From Methanovulcanius yangii (lineage in GTDB: Archaea; Halobacteriota; Methanomicrobia; Methanomicrobiales; Methanomicrobiaceae), in the NCBI RefSeq assembly GCF_018687785.1, contig NZ_LTBL01000001.1, forward strand, positions 1,107,780-1,171,779: a DNA stretch of 64,000 nt. Direction: 5' to 3'. The notes under the pieces were generated by a model, which did no database searches, was not told the origin of the DNA, and saw only the letters and a list, made by a program, of their open reading frames with translations. Shown here piece by piece: positions 62,697 through 64,000 of the stretch; position 1 is the stretch's first letter; every line of letters begins with the position of its first letter. Made by a program: the position numbers and the translations under genes.

Positions 62697-64000
62697 CTGC
62701 TCCCTCCCGGGGGTTCGGTGACCTTGCGCCGTGCAGCGAAGGGTGCAAACGCCCGCCCGCCGGCGGTGAAGAACCGGCCGAAGAATTCCACATACTGGAG
62801 GCGCAACGCATGGATGAATCCCCCAAGGGACTGGAGAATCAGGTTGGCCGCATGACCGACAACGGCGAAGATGACACCCACGATAACGAAGACCGGTCCG
62901 ATGCCTGCAATCATCCCCGAGAGGGTGTTGATCATCATCGCAATCCCGCCGGTCGCAAGGGCGAGGGCGAGGATACGGGCATAGCTGAGCCAGTCGCCCA
63001 GGTACCCGGTGATGGAGAAGAACCCAAGGGGGCCCTCGTTCACCATAATACCGCCGATGCCGAGGGCGGCACCGGCCCAGGCAGCCGTCATGACCGGCGG
63101 GGAGAACGTGCCCCATCCGAAGAACGAGAGGATCAGGACCGCTGCGGAGGGCTGAAGACAGAACCATGTACCCTCCTCGAGGAGCATCGCACGCACTTTC
63201 CCTTCCCGAAGGTGTTCGGCAGCCGCAATACAGAGCCCGAGGTTGAGATGTGCAATCCCTATGGCAAGGGCGATGATGAGGATTGAAAGCGGATCTTTCA
63301 GAGGTTCGATGAGAGTTCCGGGGAGGGTTACCCCAAAGACCCTCGGGAGGAGATCGCCGAAGAAACTCCCCATCAGAAGGCCGAAGACGGTCCCGGCGAT
63401 ACCGCATGCGATGAGGACGATTGCCAGGTCACGCACGGTACCGGGCGCATGCCCGGCCCCTCGGAGAAGAAGGGCGGCGATGAGAGCGAGAAGGATGCCG
63501 TATCCCGCGTCGCCGAGCATCAGACCGAAGGTGAGGACGAGAACCGGCGCAAGAAACACCGTCGGGTCCACCTTTCCATATTCCGGCATTCCGAACATCG
63601 TCGTGAGAAAGCCGTACGGGGCCAGCCATCGGGGATGATCGAACGCCGCGGGCACATCATCTCCCGTTGCAGGCACCGTGGTGCAGAATGCAAGCCCCGC
63701 CGACGAGGAGGAACAGAGCGCAGTAATCCGGGGGATGTCCTTTTCCCGGGCCCATCCTTCCAAAACCGTGATGGTCTCCGTCTTTCCGAAGAGCGGGGCT
63801 GCGTCTTCGCGATCCCGTATGATCGCCAGCTCCTCCGCCATCGCCCGCAGCGGCACAAGGTGGGTAGCTGCCATGGCGGAAAGCGAGGAGTGTATTCGCT
63901 CCTGCTCTTTCCGAATTCCGCCCCGTTCCTCCCTGACAGCTGCTATCCCCTCTTCGGCCGAACCGGTTGCCGTTTCCGGAACGAATTCATGAAATGCAAT
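62693..64000 (-). CDS. atpI: A-type ATP synthase subunit I, 5' end missing
   Basis: The C-terminal ~435 residues of the membrane stator subunit are visible; the frame stays open to the right edge of the window. The C-terminal membrane domain has about seven TM segments with GDAGYGILLAL, the essential-arginine region HALRLQYVEFFGRFF near the end and GDWLSYARILALALA. With the K ring it forms the ion path. Its stop overlaps the atpK start by 4 bp. Canonical length is about 650 aa. Confidence 0.94.
   Translation of the reverse strand: MAFHEFVPETATGSAEEGIAAVREERGGIRKEQERIHSSLSAMAATHLVPLRAMAEELAIIRDREDAAPLFGKTETITVLEGWAREKDIPRITALCSSSSAGLAFCTTVPATGDDVPAAFDHPRWLAPYGFLTTMFGMPEYGKVDPTVFLAPVLVLTFGLMLGDAGYGILLALIAALLLRGAGHAPGTVRDLAIVLIACGIAGTVFGLLMGSFFGDLLPRVFGVTLPGTLIEPLKDPLSILIIALAIGIAHLNLGLCIAAAEHLREGKVRAMLLEEGTWFCLQPSAAVLILSFFGWGTFSPPVMTAAWAGAALGIGGIMVNEGPLGFFSITGYLGDWLSYARILALALATGGIAMMINTLSGMIAGIGPVFVIVGVIFAVVGHAANLILQSLGGFIHALRLQYVEFFGRFFTAGGRAFAPFAARRKVTEPPGGSR

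Noticed and set aside
62697-63407. N-terminal extension of atpK giving 719 residues
   Set aside because: The added part is an alternative frame of atpI and has no proteolipid character; ATG 62696 overlaps the atpI stop by the usual 4 bp.

Overview
The window is a stretch of the chromosome of a methanogenic archaeon, most likely a member of the Methanomicrobiales. This rests on two methanofuran biosynthesis genes, tRNA-dependent cysteine synthesis (SepCysS), an HdrA-type protein, an A-type ATP synthase, a UbiA-type archaeal lipid prenyltransferase, a proteasome, RNase P proteins and archaeal ribosomal proteins. Most of the window is GC-rich with compact operons and many 4-bp ATGA overlaps. The first ~8.8 kb is conspicuously AT-rich.

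Region 1 (1-20029) is a surface-glycan locus, nearly all on the minus strand. Read 5' to 3' on that strand it begins with the UDP-GlcNAc operon (glmM, two GlmU-like genes, glmS). Then comes a Wbp-like set that should turn UDP-GlcNAc into a 2,3-diamino uronic acid nucleotide (acetyltransferase, aminotransferase, oxidoreductase, dehydrogenase). Last comes an AT-rich block: a NodB-type deacetylase, a methyltransferase, an ATP-grasp enzyme, a WecF-like glycosyltransferase, WecE, a formyltransferase-fold protein, RfbA, RfbB and the 5' end of an asparagine-synthase-like gene. A flippase gene diverges from glmM. Together these genes make two unusual sugar nucleotides and supply at least one transferase and a flippase.

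Region 2 (20583-31889) is mixed housekeeping: two archaeal proteins of unknown function, LarE and ThiI followed by convergent SepCysS and a 65-aa partner (a sulfur-transfer cluster), a truncated zinc-finger gene, the methanofuran pair mfnD-mfnF with a small zinc-ribbon membrane protein, SurE, a HEAT protein with a 4-TM protein, and a 559-aa exported protein.

Region 3 (31999-43768) holds tRNA-Asp and an intron-containing tRNA-Tyr, a LeuA-family synthase, and the archaeal translation/proteasome superoperon (rpl15e, rnp3, rnp2, psmA, SBDS, rpl37ae, rpoP, Brix, pcc1, pfdB). The exosome genes usually found inside that superoperon are absent. moaC, nnr, a RecJ/GAN-like nuclease, a PUA protein, NAC and TrmI follow.

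Region 4 (43769-54991) carries a sodium:solute symporter with its tiny accessory protein and a structured leader, pyrBI, coaD, a gamma-carbonic-anhydrase-like gene overlapping a short HdrA, mtnA, a DUF116 protein, a bactofilin, a digeranylgeranylglyceryl phosphate synthase, tRNA-Arg, trm1 and a DRG-type GTPase.

Region 5 (55258-64000, minus) is an A-type ATP synthase operon in the order I-K-E-C-F-A-B-D, with a 37-aa membrane ORF after D. AtpK is a six-fold fusion of the proteolipid hairpin (6 x 80 residues) and AtpC has an extra N-terminal membrane segment. These two features, the variant Fuc4N-sugar module and the exosome-less superoperon are the most noteworthy observations.
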